From contig CANQOR010000001.1 in the NCBI GenBank assembly GCA_947625535.1, positions 58,367-122,366 on the forward strand: 64,000 nt of DNA, given 5' to 3'. The DNA is from an uncultured Bacilli bacterium. Lineage in GTDB: Bacteria; Bacillota_I; Bacilli_A; RF39; UBA660. How positions within the stretch are numbered: position 1 is the first letter of the stretch; each line of letters starts with the position of its first letter. Positions 1-7,909 of this stretch are shown piece by piece. The notes beneath the pieces are model-generated. The model was not told the DNA's origin and searched no databases. It saw only the letters and a list, made by a program, of their open reading frames with translations. A program made the translations under genes and the position numbers.

Positions 1-657
1 ATCTTCTAAGGCATCATCTTTACTTTTAGATATGGAACCTTTAGAAAATAAATATAATTCTTTACATAAAATATCTAGTTCATGTATACGACGAGAATCT
101 AATGCTCTTAATAGTCTTTCTTCTTTAGCTAGTATGGAAGCTATAACTAATTCATTAAAGATACTTAAGACTTCAGCATTATAATATTCTTTAATGGCTC
201 CTTTTAAGGCATCTAAAGAGGCATGAGTTATTTCATGAGTATAAGAACAAGATGTTAATTCAGTTACAATACTATTTAATAAGATACCTTGAAAAACAAT
301 TGGATATTCTTTATTTGGAAGAAATTCAGTTAATAAAGCTCCAAAACATATTTCATCTCTTTTTTTAACGGGATAAATTGGTAAATCTAAAGGATTTATT
401 TCGCTTATTTGATATTTTTTAAATAAACGATGTTTAATATAGGGAACATTTTTTAAATCATAAAATGAAGTAAAGAAAGCACGACCATCATGAGTAGCAT
501 CTTCAATAGTTGTCCTATGAATGGGATTCATTTTTTTATTAGTATCTAATTCTTTTAATTTATCTATAGTTTGAATTAATTTAAAATCTGGGACATATAA
601 ACCATATACAGTTTTATAACCTCTTCGATATATTTGTTCATTAATAGATATTGTCAT
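1..657 (-). CDS. Partial HExxH-motif protein (M3-like gluzincin?), C-terminus beyond left edge
   Basis: An open frame runs from an ATG at 657 to the window edge, giving 219 codons with no stop, so the C-terminus is missing. The protein contains SYTHEITH, an HExxH zinc-binding motif, followed about 20 residues on by AEVLSIFNE. That resembles the third ligand region of M3 oligopeptidases (HExGH ... AEVxSxFNE). It is a paralogue of the gene at 660-1532: both share the SYTHE[IL]TH motif, the spacing to the acidic block, and an N-terminal ...NEQI/SEQI...R start. It begins 2 nt after that gene's stop with AGAAGG as ribosome site, so the two are co-transcribed. No signal peptide or membrane segment is visible. 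The metallopeptidase call rests on motifs; the substrate is unknown. Confidence 0.65.
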   Translation of the reverse strand, partial: MTISINEQIYRRGYKTVYGLYVPDFKLIQTIDKLKELDTNKKMNPIHRTTIEDATHDGRAFFTSFYDLKNVPYIKHRLFKKYQISEINPLDLPIYPVKKRDEICFGALLTEFLPNKEYPIVFQGILLNSIVTELTSCSYTHEITHASLDALKGAIKEYYNAEVLSIFNELVIASILAKEERLLRALDSRRIHELDILCKELYLFSKGSISKSKDDALED

Positions 658-659
658 TA

Positions 660-1532
660 TTAAAACCTTCTTTTTAAATACATATTCATATCATCTTTAT
701 TTTGACTATTAGTAAAAGTTATATTAAATTTTTTTAACAATCCTTCTACGGTTAAACGATGATTAAAGACTTCTTGAATATAATGCATTATTTTATATTT
801 AGTTTCCTTATTACCATAATAGTAAATAAAGAATAATTGGTAAGCTTTTAAAGTTGAATGAAGATATGAAGTACCTTCTATTAAGACTTCTTTTATTTTA
901 TCATCATAGGTAGTTGCATACTTATCTAGTTCAATAATAGAAGATTGTAATTCTCTTAAACGTAAATTATCATGTAAGATTAAAAGACTTTCATCTTCTT
1001 TAGTTTCTAAAGCTTGTACTAGTTCTAAAAAGATACTTAAAAATTCAACATTATTATAATCATTAACTATTCCTTCAAAATGATTTAATTGTGTATGAGT
1101 TAATTCATGTGTATATGATAAAGATGATACTTCAGTTAAGTTTGATGATAATTCTATCCAACGATATTTTAAGAAGTCAGTAGTATTAAAATAGATTATT
1201 TCATTAGAACAACCATAAAACATATCATTATTTTTTACTTTTTTAACTGGTAAATTAAAAGGATGAATATAACCATTAATTTCTATTTTAGTAACATTAA
1301 ATAATTTATATTCTTTAACATATGGAATGGGATTTAATGTTAAATACTTAGATAAAAATTCACGACTTGTTTTTAAAACTTGTTTTAGTTTTTCTGGATG
1401 AGCTTCAATATTAGGTTCGGGCATTTTATCAATTAAACTAGCTATCATAATTAGTTCTTTACTAGGAGGGATGACAGCTGGTATTTCTTTAAAACGACGG
1501 AATTTAATTTGTTCACTGATATTATGTTCCAT
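660..1532 (-). CDS. Putative HExxH metallopeptidase, M3-like, paralogue of its downstream neighbour
   Basis: This 290-residue soluble protein has SYTHELTH (HExxH) near residues 138-145 and then VEFLSIFLE about 20 residues later. This layout is like the zinc ligands of M3 family gluzincins (oligoendopeptidase F), but the protein is about half the usual M3 length, so at best it is a minimal catalytic core. The start ATG follows AAAGGA at good spacing, and a consensus SigA promoter lies immediately upstream. It is followed after 2 nt by a paralogue cut by the window edge, so it is a tandem duplication in one operon. Codon use is like its neighbours. Function beyond zinc-dependent hydrolase is not assignable; a non-catalytic role remains possible. 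Confidence 0.65.
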   Translation of the reverse strand: MEHNISEQIKFRRFKEIPAVIPPSKELIMIASLIDKMPEPNIEAHPEKLKQVLKTSREFLSKYLTLNPIPYVKEYKLFNVTKIEINGYIHPFNLPVKKVKNNDMFYGCSNEIIYFNTTDFLKYRWIELSSNLTEVSSLSYTHELTHTQLNHFEGIVNDYNNVEFLSIFLELVQALETKEDESLLILHDNLRLRELQSSIIELDKYATTYDDKIKEVLIEGTSYLHSTLKAYQLFFIYYYGNKETKYKIMHYIQEVFNHRLTVEGLLKKFNITFTNSQNKDDMNMYLKRRF

Positions 1533-1558
1533 ATAAATTGTCCTTTCATTAGTTGCTT

Positions 1559-1587
1559 ATTATAAGTTATCTATATTTTTATGTCAA
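1559..1587 (-). promoter_or_regulatory. SigA promoter for the HExxH gene pair
   Basis: Read on the minus strand there is TTGACA (1582-1587), a 17-nt spacer and TATAAT (1559-1564), a perfect vegetative promoter. It lies about 27 nt upstream of the start codon at 1532 and downstream of the terminator of the preceding operon. Confidence 0.85.
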
Positions 1588-1616
1588 AAAAAAGAAAAAA
1601 TACCAGGGTATTTTTT
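1586..1616 (-). terminator. Terminator of the mTERF-like operon
   Basis: On the minus strand AAAAAATACC and GGTATTTTTT form a stem (1595-1616), followed by a T-rich run. It overlaps the stop codon of the zinc-ribbon gene and separates the six-gene operon from the HExxH pair. Confidence 0.7.
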
Positions 1617-2067
1617 ACTTATGTTTTTTTATAACATCGACTTTTATTTTTCTTAAAGTAAATAATGTTACTCTATTTCCACAATTAGGACATTTAGCAT
1701 GATTAATTCCTCTTTTATTAGGTAATGGTAGTTTTAAAGTAGTATGACATTTAAAACATTTTTTATATACATATAAATTACGATCTTGATAATTTCTTAT
1801 AATATTAGTAAATGGCTTTTTTATCTTTTTTATAATATTTAAGAATTTTTGATTTTCTTTATAACGAGTACTCTTTTCTTTAGATAGTAAACGAAAGATA
1901 ATAAGACCAAATAATAAAAGTGGTATTAAATCACAAATAAAGTTATGAGTAAATAAACTAATTATAAGAGTAATTAACCAAATAGTAATTAAGAAGCGAT
2001 TTAGTTCATCTATTAAGTTTAATAATATGGTTTTAATACTAGGTAGTTGACCGTTGTTAAAAGGCAT
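1615..2067 (-). CDS. Membrane protein with C-terminal four-cysteine zinc ribbon
   Basis: This 150-residue protein has two hydrophobic segments (about residues 24-42 and 45-60, LITIWLITLIISLF and LIPLLLFGLIIF), then a basic linker. The C-terminus is a zinc ribbon with CFKCH near 104 and CPNCG near 127, where two CxxC knuckles frame a short loop. The start ATG follows AGGAGG. It sits 15 nt downstream of the transglutaminase-like gene and is the last gene of the operon, with a terminator overlapping its stop codon. I do not recognise a named family. A membrane-tethered ribbon suggests binding to nucleic acid or protein at the membrane, but that is inference. Confidence 0.75.
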   Translation of the reverse strand: MPFNNGQLPSIKTILLNLIDELNRFLITIWLITLIISLFTHNFICDLIPLLLFGLIIFRLLSKEKSTRYKENQKFLNIIKKIKKPFTNIIRNYQDRNLYVYKKCFKCHTTLKLPLPNKRGINHAKCPNCGNRVTLFTLRKIKVDVIKKHK

Positions 2068-2082
2068 TATATTCCTCCTTTG

Positions 2083-2640
2083 TTATTTTATTTTAGTTCC
2101 ATTAGTAAGAATGTTATCAATAAAAGATAGAAAGTCTATATTACTAGGTGGTTTATCATATTCATAAACAGATAATGTTTTTAGTTCTTCATCTGTTAAA
2201 TCAGAGAAAGATTTAGCATAAGAGATTTGATGTTTACAAATAGATGAAAGAGCTTCATCTAAAGTATTATACGGATGAATACCACGATTTAGACCATCTG
2301 AATGTTCAAAGTGATAGTATTTATTATCTTTTTGATAAATTAATAAGGTATGAGTTGGTCCGCCATTTTCATATGGTAAATTAAAAATAAGAAAGTATGT
2401 TTTAAATTGATAGTTATGTTTAGTAAACCAATCTCTTTCTAATTCTACTTGATCGTAACAATGACCTGTTTTAGTTTCAAGGAGTTTTTCAGGAGAAGAT
2501 AAAGTCCAAGAAAGAATATTAGCTTCTGCTTCATCACTATTACCAAGATATTTATGACCTTCTTTATTAACATAACCATAATCAATAATATCCATAAATT
2601 TTAGTAATTCTTGAGGTGTTTTTATATCTTCATATTTCAT
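2083..2640 (-). CDS. Transglutaminase-like / papain-fold cysteine protein
   Basis: This 185-residue soluble protein has the ordered triad pattern of the transglutaminase-like fold: Cys in TKTGHCYDQVE (about residue 61), His in GGPTHTLL (about 97) and an acidic residue in HFEHSDG (about 114). The Cys-His-Asp order fits bacterial transglutaminase-like cysteine proteases. The start follows AAGGTGA. It lies 4 nt from the metallo-hydrolase gene upstream and 15 nt from the zinc ribbon gene downstream. Enzymatic activity is inferred only from the triad-like residues; the substrate is unknown. Confidence 0.6.
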   Translation of the reverse strand: MKYEDIKTPQELLKFMDIIDYGYVNKEGHKYLGNSDEAEANILSWTLSSPEKLLETKTGHCYDQVELERDWFTKHNYQFKTYFLIFNLPYENGGPTHTLLIYQKDNKYYHFEHSDGLNRGIHPYNTLDEALSSICKHQISYAKSFSDLTDEELKTLSVYEYDKPPSNIDFLSFIDNILTNGTKIK

Positions 2641-2644
2641 TTTA

Positions 2645-3277
2645 TCACCTTATTTTTAATATACATTTAATGTTATCATCTAAGAGACTAGCAAATTTTT
2701 CACCATCTTTTAAAGAACCAACAATACTACCATAATGAGTTGGAATAACATAAGATGGTTTTATTTTATTTATCCATTTAGCAGCTTCTTCATAGGTACA
2801 AGTAAATGTTCCACCAATAGGAATTAAAGCGATATCGCAGGAAACGTTTTTAACTTCTTCAGTGACATCGGTATCACCTGAAACATATAAACGTTTATTA
2901 TTAATAGTAATAATATAACCAACATATTTATTATTTTTAGGATGAAATTGTTTATCTATATTATAACTAGGTACTGTTTCTACTTGATAATTTAAAATAT
3001 TATATAATTCATTAGGGTTAACACCAATTATATGGCGATTATTTAAACCACTAGATAAAACTTTAGGAGCTATACTATCAGGTATAACTATTGTTGTGTC
3101 ACTTTTCATAACTTTTTTAATTGATGGAACATCAAAATGATCATAATGATCATGAGTTATAAAAATTAAATCAGCATCATGAGTTTCTTCTTCGATTTTA
3201 AAAGGATCAAAATAAATTATTTTATCAGTAGTTATTTTAATACTACTTTGAGTATTTATTTCTATATTATCAATCAT
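2645..3277 (-). CDS. Metallo-beta-lactamase-fold hydrolase (UlaG/UPF0173-like)
   Basis: The protein carries the metal-binding HDHYDH motif in FITHDHYDHFD, a second ligand block in SGDTDVT and PTHYGS near the C-terminus. This is the layout of small MBL-fold hydrolases of the UlaG/UPF0173 type, which bind two metals and cleave phosphoester or lactone bonds. An ATG at 3301 would give 218 residues, but ATG 3277 (MIDNIEIN) has AGGA 6 nt upstream and is preferred at 210 residues. With this start the gene overlaps the upstream HD gene by 8 nt, which implies translational coupling. The precise substrate is unknown. Confidence 0.85.
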   Translation of the reverse strand: MIDNIEINTQSSIKITTDKIIYFDPFKIEEETHDADLIFITHDHYDHFDVPSIKKVMKSDTTIVIPDSIAPKVLSSGLNNRHIIGVNPNELYNILNYQVETVPSYNIDKQFHPKNNKYVGYIITINNKRLYVSGDTDVTEEVKNVSCDIALIPIGGTFTCTYEEAAKWINKIKPSYVIPTHYGSIVGSLKDGEKFASLLDDNIKCILKIR

Positions 3278-3923
3278 TATTATTCCTACTTTCTTTTTCA
3301 TTTATATTATTAATTCTTAGATATTCTTTTTTAAATAATGAATCATTATAAATTATTTTATTTAAGTCTTTTAAAAATTTATCATATTCATCATCTTTAA
3401 AATACATTTTATCTTTAGCATAACCATTGGTACCAAATTTTTCTTGCATATGAAGTTGAGATTCTTTAATTATTTCATCTAAAGGCATATCGGGATTTTT
3501 TTCAATACGATAAGTATATGTTCTTTTAAAAGGACTTTCAATATCGGTATTACGATCTGCTGAAGAGACAATACAACCATATATAGTATGGGGTTTAGTT
3601 GACTTAGAAGCTCGATGTTCTTTAACAGCTTCGGACATAATATCTATTTCTTCTTTAGTAAACCATTTTAATAAGTTTTTATCTTCTTTTAAGATATTAG
3701 AACCTAGTAGTTCATGATTTTTAGCATCTAAATGATGAGCTATATCATGATAATAAGCAATTGTATAAACCATATTTAAATTAATATTAGGAACTTCCTT
3801 AGCAAATTTTAAACTACGTTTAATAACATAATTAATATGGTCCATATTATGTCCTTGTTCATTTAAATTATTTAAAGGAGCTATATTGTCTTTTAAATAA
3901 CTCTTTAATTCTTCATTTATCAT
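3270..3923 (-). CDS. HD-domain phosphohydrolase
   Basis: This 217-residue protein has the HD superfamily ligands in order: H in GHNMDHINYV (about residue 28), HD in YYHDIAHH (about 58), a third His in EHRAS and an Asp in SADRNTD (about 122). This matches small YedJ-like HD hydrolases that act on phosphate esters or nucleotides with a divalent metal. The start has AGGAG 8 nt upstream. Its end overlaps the MBL gene, so two predicted metallo-phosphohydrolases are coupled behind the mTERF-like genes. Substrate unknown. Confidence 0.8.
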   Translation of the reverse strand: MINEELKSYLKDNIAPLNNLNEQGHNMDHINYVIKRSLKFAKEVPNINLNMVYTIAYYHDIAHHLDAKNHELLGSNILKEDKNLLKWFTKEEIDIMSEAVKEHRASKSTKPHTIYGCIVSSADRNTDIESPFKRTYTYRIEKNPDMPLDEIIKESQLHMQEKFGTNGYAKDKMYFKDDEYDKFLKDLNKIIYNDSLFKKEYLRINNINEKESRNNND

Positions 3924-3939
3924 AAGTTATACTCCTTTC

Positions 3940-4320
3940 TTATAATTCATCTATTATAAAAGGATTATTTTCAATAGCATTTACTAATTCTTCATTAGAA
4001 TAATTATTTTCTTCTTTAAAGTCTTCTAAATCAAAAGGATCTAAATTTAATAAATAAGGATTAGTATCAAATAATAAGTTAAGATTATGAAAGCCTAGTT
4101 CAATAAATTTATTTAAAAGACTTACTATATCTTCTTTATTACGAGATAGATATTCGGGATTTGAAGTAATAATGTTTTTTATAATACGTTTATCGCAATG
4201 AATAAGACTTAAAATATCAATTAAGATATTTAATTCTATCTCATCTAAAAGATAAGGATTACTTTCTAACATATCATTTATTTCTTCTTCATTAAGACCT
4301 AGTTCAATTAGTTTTTCCAT
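3940..4320 (-). CDS. Small helical-repeat protein, mTERF-like repeats
   Basis: This 126-residue acidic protein is built from helical repeats that carry the NP[YEF][LI] signature four times (SNPYLL, SNPEYL, TNPYLL, NNPFII), each preceded by a helix containing LG[LF] or similar. The pattern is that of the much longer protein encoded immediately upstream, whose repeats also place Pro in the turn before a hydrophobic pair. Its start overlaps the end of that gene by 17 nt and has AAGGAG upstream, so the two are coupled. It may be a partner or a detached repeat block of the mTERF-like protein. No enzymatic motif is visible. Confidence 0.65.
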   Translation of the reverse strand: MEKLIELGLNEEEINDMLESNPYLLDEIELNILIDILSLIHCDKRIIKNIITSNPEYLSRNKEDIVSLLNKFIELGFHNLNLLFDTNPYLLNLDPFDLEDFKEENNYSNEELVNAIENNPFIIDEL

Positions 4321-5536
4321 ATTTTTGCTCCTTGTAATTATTATAATCGTATTGTTTAACTAGCTCCCCTTTAGTTATTTTAAATCTTTTTTGGAAATAT
4401 TTTTCATCACTAAATAGTAAGTAATAATCATCTTTAGTTGGAGTTAAATTTTGACTTTTTAAAAATTCATATCGAGCATATGTAACAGCAACACTTTGCA
4501 TTAGTTGTTTAGGATCATTAATAATAACATCTTTTAAACCAATATTTATTAAGTAAGTAATTTTATCAGAGATGTTTTCTTTACTAAATCCAAAGATACC
4601 GGGAAAGATAGTTAAGATATTTATTACTTCATCATGTGATATATCAAAATCTTTTAATTCATTTATTCTTTTTTGTAAACGAGTCTTTTTATAAGTATAC
4701 AGGGCGGGATGTAGAATAGTCATTTTATAAAGTTCAGTTTGTTTAAAACCTAAATTAACTAATTCAGTTAGTTTATCTTTTAAAGTATTAATACTATAAC
4801 CAAAGATAGCTGGACTTTTATATAATAGTTTTAATGTTTGTTTTTTAGTATAACCTAAATTAATTATATCTTTTATTTTATTATCTAAAGATTCTTTAGT
4901 ATGTCCTAGGACAGAGGGATTTAATTTAGCTATTTTATGAGCTTGGTCTTTAGTATAACCAATAGATTCTAAATTGGTTAAAGATGTTTGCATTTTATCA
5001 TAACTATAACTGAATATTTTAGAAATGGTTCTTGTCATACGCATCATATCATCTTTAGAATAACCTAGTTTCATAATATCTTTTTGACGAGATTTAAGCA
5101 TTTCAGGAGAATAATTAAAGATATTAGCATTACCTAGTAACATTTTTAAAGCATCTTTTCGAGAATAGTTTAATTCTACTAAGGTATCTACTTTATTAAT
5201 TAATGATTGTTTAGCTAGACATAATGTTTCAGAATAAGATGTTATGATAGTTAGACAATTTTCTAAAGTATAACCTAATTCTTGTAGGGTTTTTATTTTA
5301 TCTTGTAAATTCATAACAGTTAAGCCATAGATATTAGGTGAAAAAACAATCATTTTAATTATAGTAGGTCTTTCGATACCTAAACTTTCTAAGTAGGCAT
5401 TATTTTCTTTAGCATGTTTTAAGATAGTTTCTTGTAAACTATTTTGATTAACTAAGGTTTCTACTACTTTAGTTATTTCTTCTTTGGTAAAACCAAATGA
5501 AGTTAAATATGTATATAAATCTTCATTAATTGTCAT
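4304..5536 (-). CDS. mTERF-like repeat protein, about nine 35-residue repeats
   Basis: This 410-residue protein consists of consecutive units of 35 residues starting LG[YF][ST]K and containing a central P-x-[IVL] turn. Examples are units beginning LGIERPTIIK, LGYTLENCL, LNYSRKDAL, LGYSKDDMM, IGYTKDQAH, LGYTKKQTL and LGFKQTELY. The end MQSVAVTYARYEFLKSQNL, followed by an FSDEKYFQKRF block, closely resembles the C-terminal unit of eukaryotic mTERF proteins (KxRYEFLKSxGL). mTERF folds are superhelices that bind double-stranded DNA or RNA, mostly in mitochondria and chloroplasts. A nucleic-acid-binding role here is inference. The start has AGGTGA 4 nt upstream, and it is the first gene of a six-gene operon. 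Confidence 0.75.
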   Translation of the reverse strand: MTINEDLYTYLTSFGFTKEEITKVVETLVNQNSLQETILKHAKENNAYLESLGIERPTIIKMIVFSPNIYGLTVMNLQDKIKTLQELGYTLENCLTIITSYSETLCLAKQSLINKVDTLVELNYSRKDALKMLLGNANIFNYSPEMLKSRQKDIMKLGYSKDDMMRMTRTISKIFSYSYDKMQTSLTNLESIGYTKDQAHKIAKLNPSVLGHTKESLDNKIKDIINLGYTKKQTLKLLYKSPAIFGYSINTLKDKLTELVNLGFKQTELYKMTILHPALYTYKKTRLQKRINELKDFDISHDEVINILTIFPGIFGFSKENISDKITYLINIGLKDVIINDPKQLMQSVAVTYARYEFLKSQNLTPTKDDYYLLFSDEKYFQKRFKITKGELVKQYDYNNYKEQKYGKTN

Positions 5537-5551
5537 AATATCACCTATTTA

Positions 5552-5581
5552 TAAAAAATATCTCTTATTGCTAAGAGATAT
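5552..5581 (-). terminator. Terminator after the flavin reductase-rubredoxin gene
   Basis: On the minus strand ATATCTCTTA-GCAA-TAAGAGATAT followed by TTTTT forms a strong rho-independent terminator between the stop at 5611 and the mTERF-like operon. Confidence 0.85.
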
Positions 5582-5610
5582 TATATCATAGAAAAGAAGT
5601 TTATTAAAAT

Positions 5611-6249
5611 TTATTGTTTAATGAAATGGGAACGATCTGCTCCACATAATGGACAGATGAAATCATCTGATAGTTCTTCATCAGTTTCAAGAACATAACC
5701 ACATAAATCACAAACATATTTATATTTACCGGTTGTTTTAGGTTCTTCTACTTCTTCATAAGTTGGAGCTTTTTTAGGAGCTTTACCTTTTATTACTTCG
5801 TGATAGTAACGATATGTCATTTCTTTTTCATCATTATATTTTTTAGTATCTACTACTTTAGCAATTATTACATCATGAGTATTAGCATCAATGATATTTA
5901 CTACTTCACAAACTAGGTAACCACATACACCTTCATTTATTACTTTAATATTACCGACAATATCATATTTAAAATCTTTAAATTTATCGGTATCTTTAGA
6001 TGAAGTAAAACCAAAAGTAGAAATAATATTAGGATTTATTTTTTCATTTATGATAGCAACAATAAATTTATGAGATTCCTTAATTATTTCATTAGTATAA
6101 TTTTCTTTATTTAAACTTATTGATACTAATGGATTTTCACTAGTTATTTGAGTTAAAGTATTAATAACACATCCAGCATCTTTAGAATCACTATTACTAC
6201 TTACAAGATATACTCCATAACTAATATTTCTTAATATTTTTGTATCCAT
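5611..6249 (-). CDS. hrb: Flavin reductase-rubredoxin fusion (high-molecular-weight rubredoxin)
   Basis: Residues 1 to about 155 are a FMN-binding flavin reductase domain (start MDTKILRNISYGVYLVSS, then NTLTQITSENPLVSISLNK). The C-terminus from about 177 is a rubredoxin with CDLCGY and CPLCGADRS iron ligands. This fusion is known as high-molecular-weight rubredoxin, an NAD(P)H-dependent electron donor to flavodiiron proteins that reduce oxygen or nitric oxide in anaerobes. The length (212) is normal for the family. The start follows GGAGG. It is a single transcription unit with its own terminator. The flavodiiron partner is not in this window. Confidence 0.88.
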   Translation of the reverse strand: MDTKILRNISYGVYLVSSNSDSKDAGCVINTLTQITSENPLVSISLNKENYTNEIIKESHKFIVAIINEKINPNIISTFGFTSSKDTDKFKDFKYDIVGNIKVINEGVCGYLVCEVVNIIDANTHDVIIAKVVDTKKYNDEKEMTYRYYHEVIKGKAPKKAPTYEEVEEPKTTGKYKYVCDLCGYVLETDEELSDDFICPLCGADRSHFIKQ

Positions 6250-6281
6250 AATTAACCTCCATATATAATATATTATATCAT

Positions 6282-6304
6282 AAAAAAGAGTTACTCTGTA
6301 ACTC
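6282..6304 (-). terminator. Terminator of the 6291-7007 gene
   Basis: GAGTTAC-AGA-GTAACTC followed by six T on the minus strand; it overlaps the last codons of the gene. Confidence 0.8.
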
Positions 6305-7007
6305 CTTCGTTTAATTTATTAGTTATTTTATTGTATTCAGTATAGTACTCTGTCTTATTAAAAGTAATTGTATTATTTTTAATTGTCCAAGTACTTTTAT
6401 TAATTATTAAATAATCTATAGCTTCTTCATAAATATCTAATTTATTAATAGCTTTTTCATATTGGGTAGCTAGATTATTTTTTAATACTTCATCATTTAT
6501 TTCACTAGTTAATTCTAAGTAGAAATTAACGTAGTAACGATCTAATTTTTTATCAGCAATATAATTAAGTTTTAAATCTTCATTAGTTAAATATTTTAAG
6601 AATAAATTATAATAATCATCTATTTGAGCTTTAGTATTAGAAATCATATCTTTAGATTTAGTAAATGTTGGTCCATCACTTTTTATATTAGATATATCTA
6701 AGTAATTATATTCATTTTCAGAATCTAATAGAAAAGCAATATTTTTTAAATTATTATATAAATCTGTATAATAAGTTTTAATAGCATCTTCAACAGCTTT
6801 ATAATGACCACTATTTATTTTACGAGTTTCTAAAATACTATTAATATCAAAGGATTCATCATAATTTATAATAGCATTATTAATACTTCTGATATCTTCT
6901 TTTATAATAGATTCTTTATGAAAATCTAGACCTATTTTAATTCCTATGACAACTATTAGGACAAGAGCAATAATTGATAAAAGTATAATTATTTTTTTCT
7001 TATTCAT
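6291..7007 (-). CDS. Membrane-anchored extracytoplasmic protein of unknown function
   Basis: The protein starts MNKKKIIILLSIIALVLIV, with a basic N-terminus and one hydrophobic segment, and continues as about 210 hydrophilic, largely helical residues rich in Asn, Lys and Tyr. An upstream ATG at 7022 exists, but the ribosome site GAGGAG lies between it and the ATG at 7007, so 7007 is preferred (238 residues). No lipobox, sorting signal or catalytic motif was found. Monocistronic, with its own terminator. I do not recognise the family. Confidence 0.7.
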   Translation of the reverse strand: MNKKKIIILLSIIALVLIVVIGIKIGLDFHKESIIKEDIRSINNAIINYDESFDINSILETRKINSGHYKAVEDAIKTYYTDLYNNLKNIAFLLDSENEYNYLDISNIKSDGPTFTKSKDMISNTKAQIDDYYNLFLKYLTNEDLKLNYIADKKLDRYYVNFYLELTSEINDEVLKNNLATQYEKAINKLDIYEEAIDYLIINKSTWTIKNNTITFNKTEYYTEYNKITNKLNEGVTE

Positions 7008-7119
7008 AGTAATTCTCCTCAATGCATAATAAGTATATCGATATTAAAAATTAAAATCAATTAGATTACTTTTTTATTAATAATAATTGACAAATTTTGA
7101 CATAAATAACTGATATATT

Positions 7120-7800
7120 TTATTCTTCTTTCGCAACAATTATGAGATATTTTTCTTGATAATTTTGATATTTTTTTAAAAAAGAACAAGTTTGTAAGAT
7201 AAGTATTTTATCATCTTTATTTAAATTAATATCTAATTTATATAAAGATTTATCTTGTAAGTATTTTAAATGTTCTAACCAGTGTTCTTCATCAATAGAT
7301 AGATTCATATAAGTAAAATCAGTTGGTTCTATAAAGACAGAAAAGATAGTAAATGTTCTTTCTTTTTTAGAAGTTATTAATTTAATAGTACGATTTTTTT
7401 TAGTAAATGATTCATTATAATATTTTTCTAGTTCATGAAATGGAGGATTATAAAAGGTAGCATTATGACCATATAAGATGATTTTTTTATCTTTATTAAT
7501 ATCTAGACGATAATCGATAAAAATGGAACCAGCTAGTTCTTTTTCATTATAAATATTATGAGATAAGTAATAGGTATTATCTTTACCTTGAGCTATGGGT
7601 TCATTTATATCAGTATTAGGAATTGATATAATACCTACTAAATTAGTATTAGGATATAAATAATTTATATCGGAGATTATTTTAGGCGTTGGTATTTCTT
7701 CGATATCATAGATAGTAATAGTTTCTTTTTGTTTTATTTGGGATGAATAATTAATTAAACAAAGAAAGATTAGAATAAGTAGATAAAGATTTTTTTTCAT
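7120..7800 (-). CDS. Class B-like sortase with Lys in place of the usual catalytic Arg
   Basis: After an N-terminal hydrophobic segment (LYLLILIFLCLINYSS), the protein has the sortase barrel: VGIISIPNTDINEPI, the catalytic His in ILYGHNATF (about residue 111) and the catalytic Cys in ILQTCSF (about 203). Sortases normally place an Arg on the strand after the Cys; here that strand reads QEKYLIIVAKE with no Arg, and the aligned position is Lys (AAA codon). The family cleaves surface proteins at a C-terminal motif and transfers them to cell-wall peptide. Two genes downstream is a protein ending in an NPNT-type sorting signal, its likely substrate. Activity with Lys instead of Arg is uncertain. 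Confidence 0.85.
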   Translation of the reverse strand: MKKNLYLLILIFLCLINYSSQIKQKETITIYDIEEIPTPKIISDINYLYPNTNLVGIISIPNTDINEPIAQGKDNTYYLSHNIYNEKELAGSIFIDYRLDINKDKKIILYGHNATFYNPPFHELEKYYNESFTKKNRTIKLITSKKERTFTIFSVFIEPTDFTYMNLSIDEEHWLEHLKYLQDKSLYKLDINLNKDDKILILQTCSFLKKYQNYQEKYLIIVAKEE

Positions 7801-7862
7801 AATAATGCACCATTTAATATGCTACTAAAATTATGAGGGAAGTCAATAAATATTTTGATAGG

Positions 7863-7902
7863 AAAAAAGAAGTGTTATTATGAGTTTTAACACTTCTTTT
7901 TT
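7863..7902 (-). terminator. Terminator of the 7910-8413 gene
   Basis: Stem of GAAGTGTTA with TAACACTTC, 10-nt loop and a T run on the minus strand. Confidence 0.8.
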
Positions 7903-7909
7903 ATTGATT

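Noticed and set aside
4304..5536. TPR, HEAT or pentatricopeptide repeats
   Set aside because: The unit is exactly 35 residues, but the LG[YF][ST]K start, the Pro turn and the RYEFLKSQ C-terminal unit fit mTERF; TPR and PPR consensus residues are absent.
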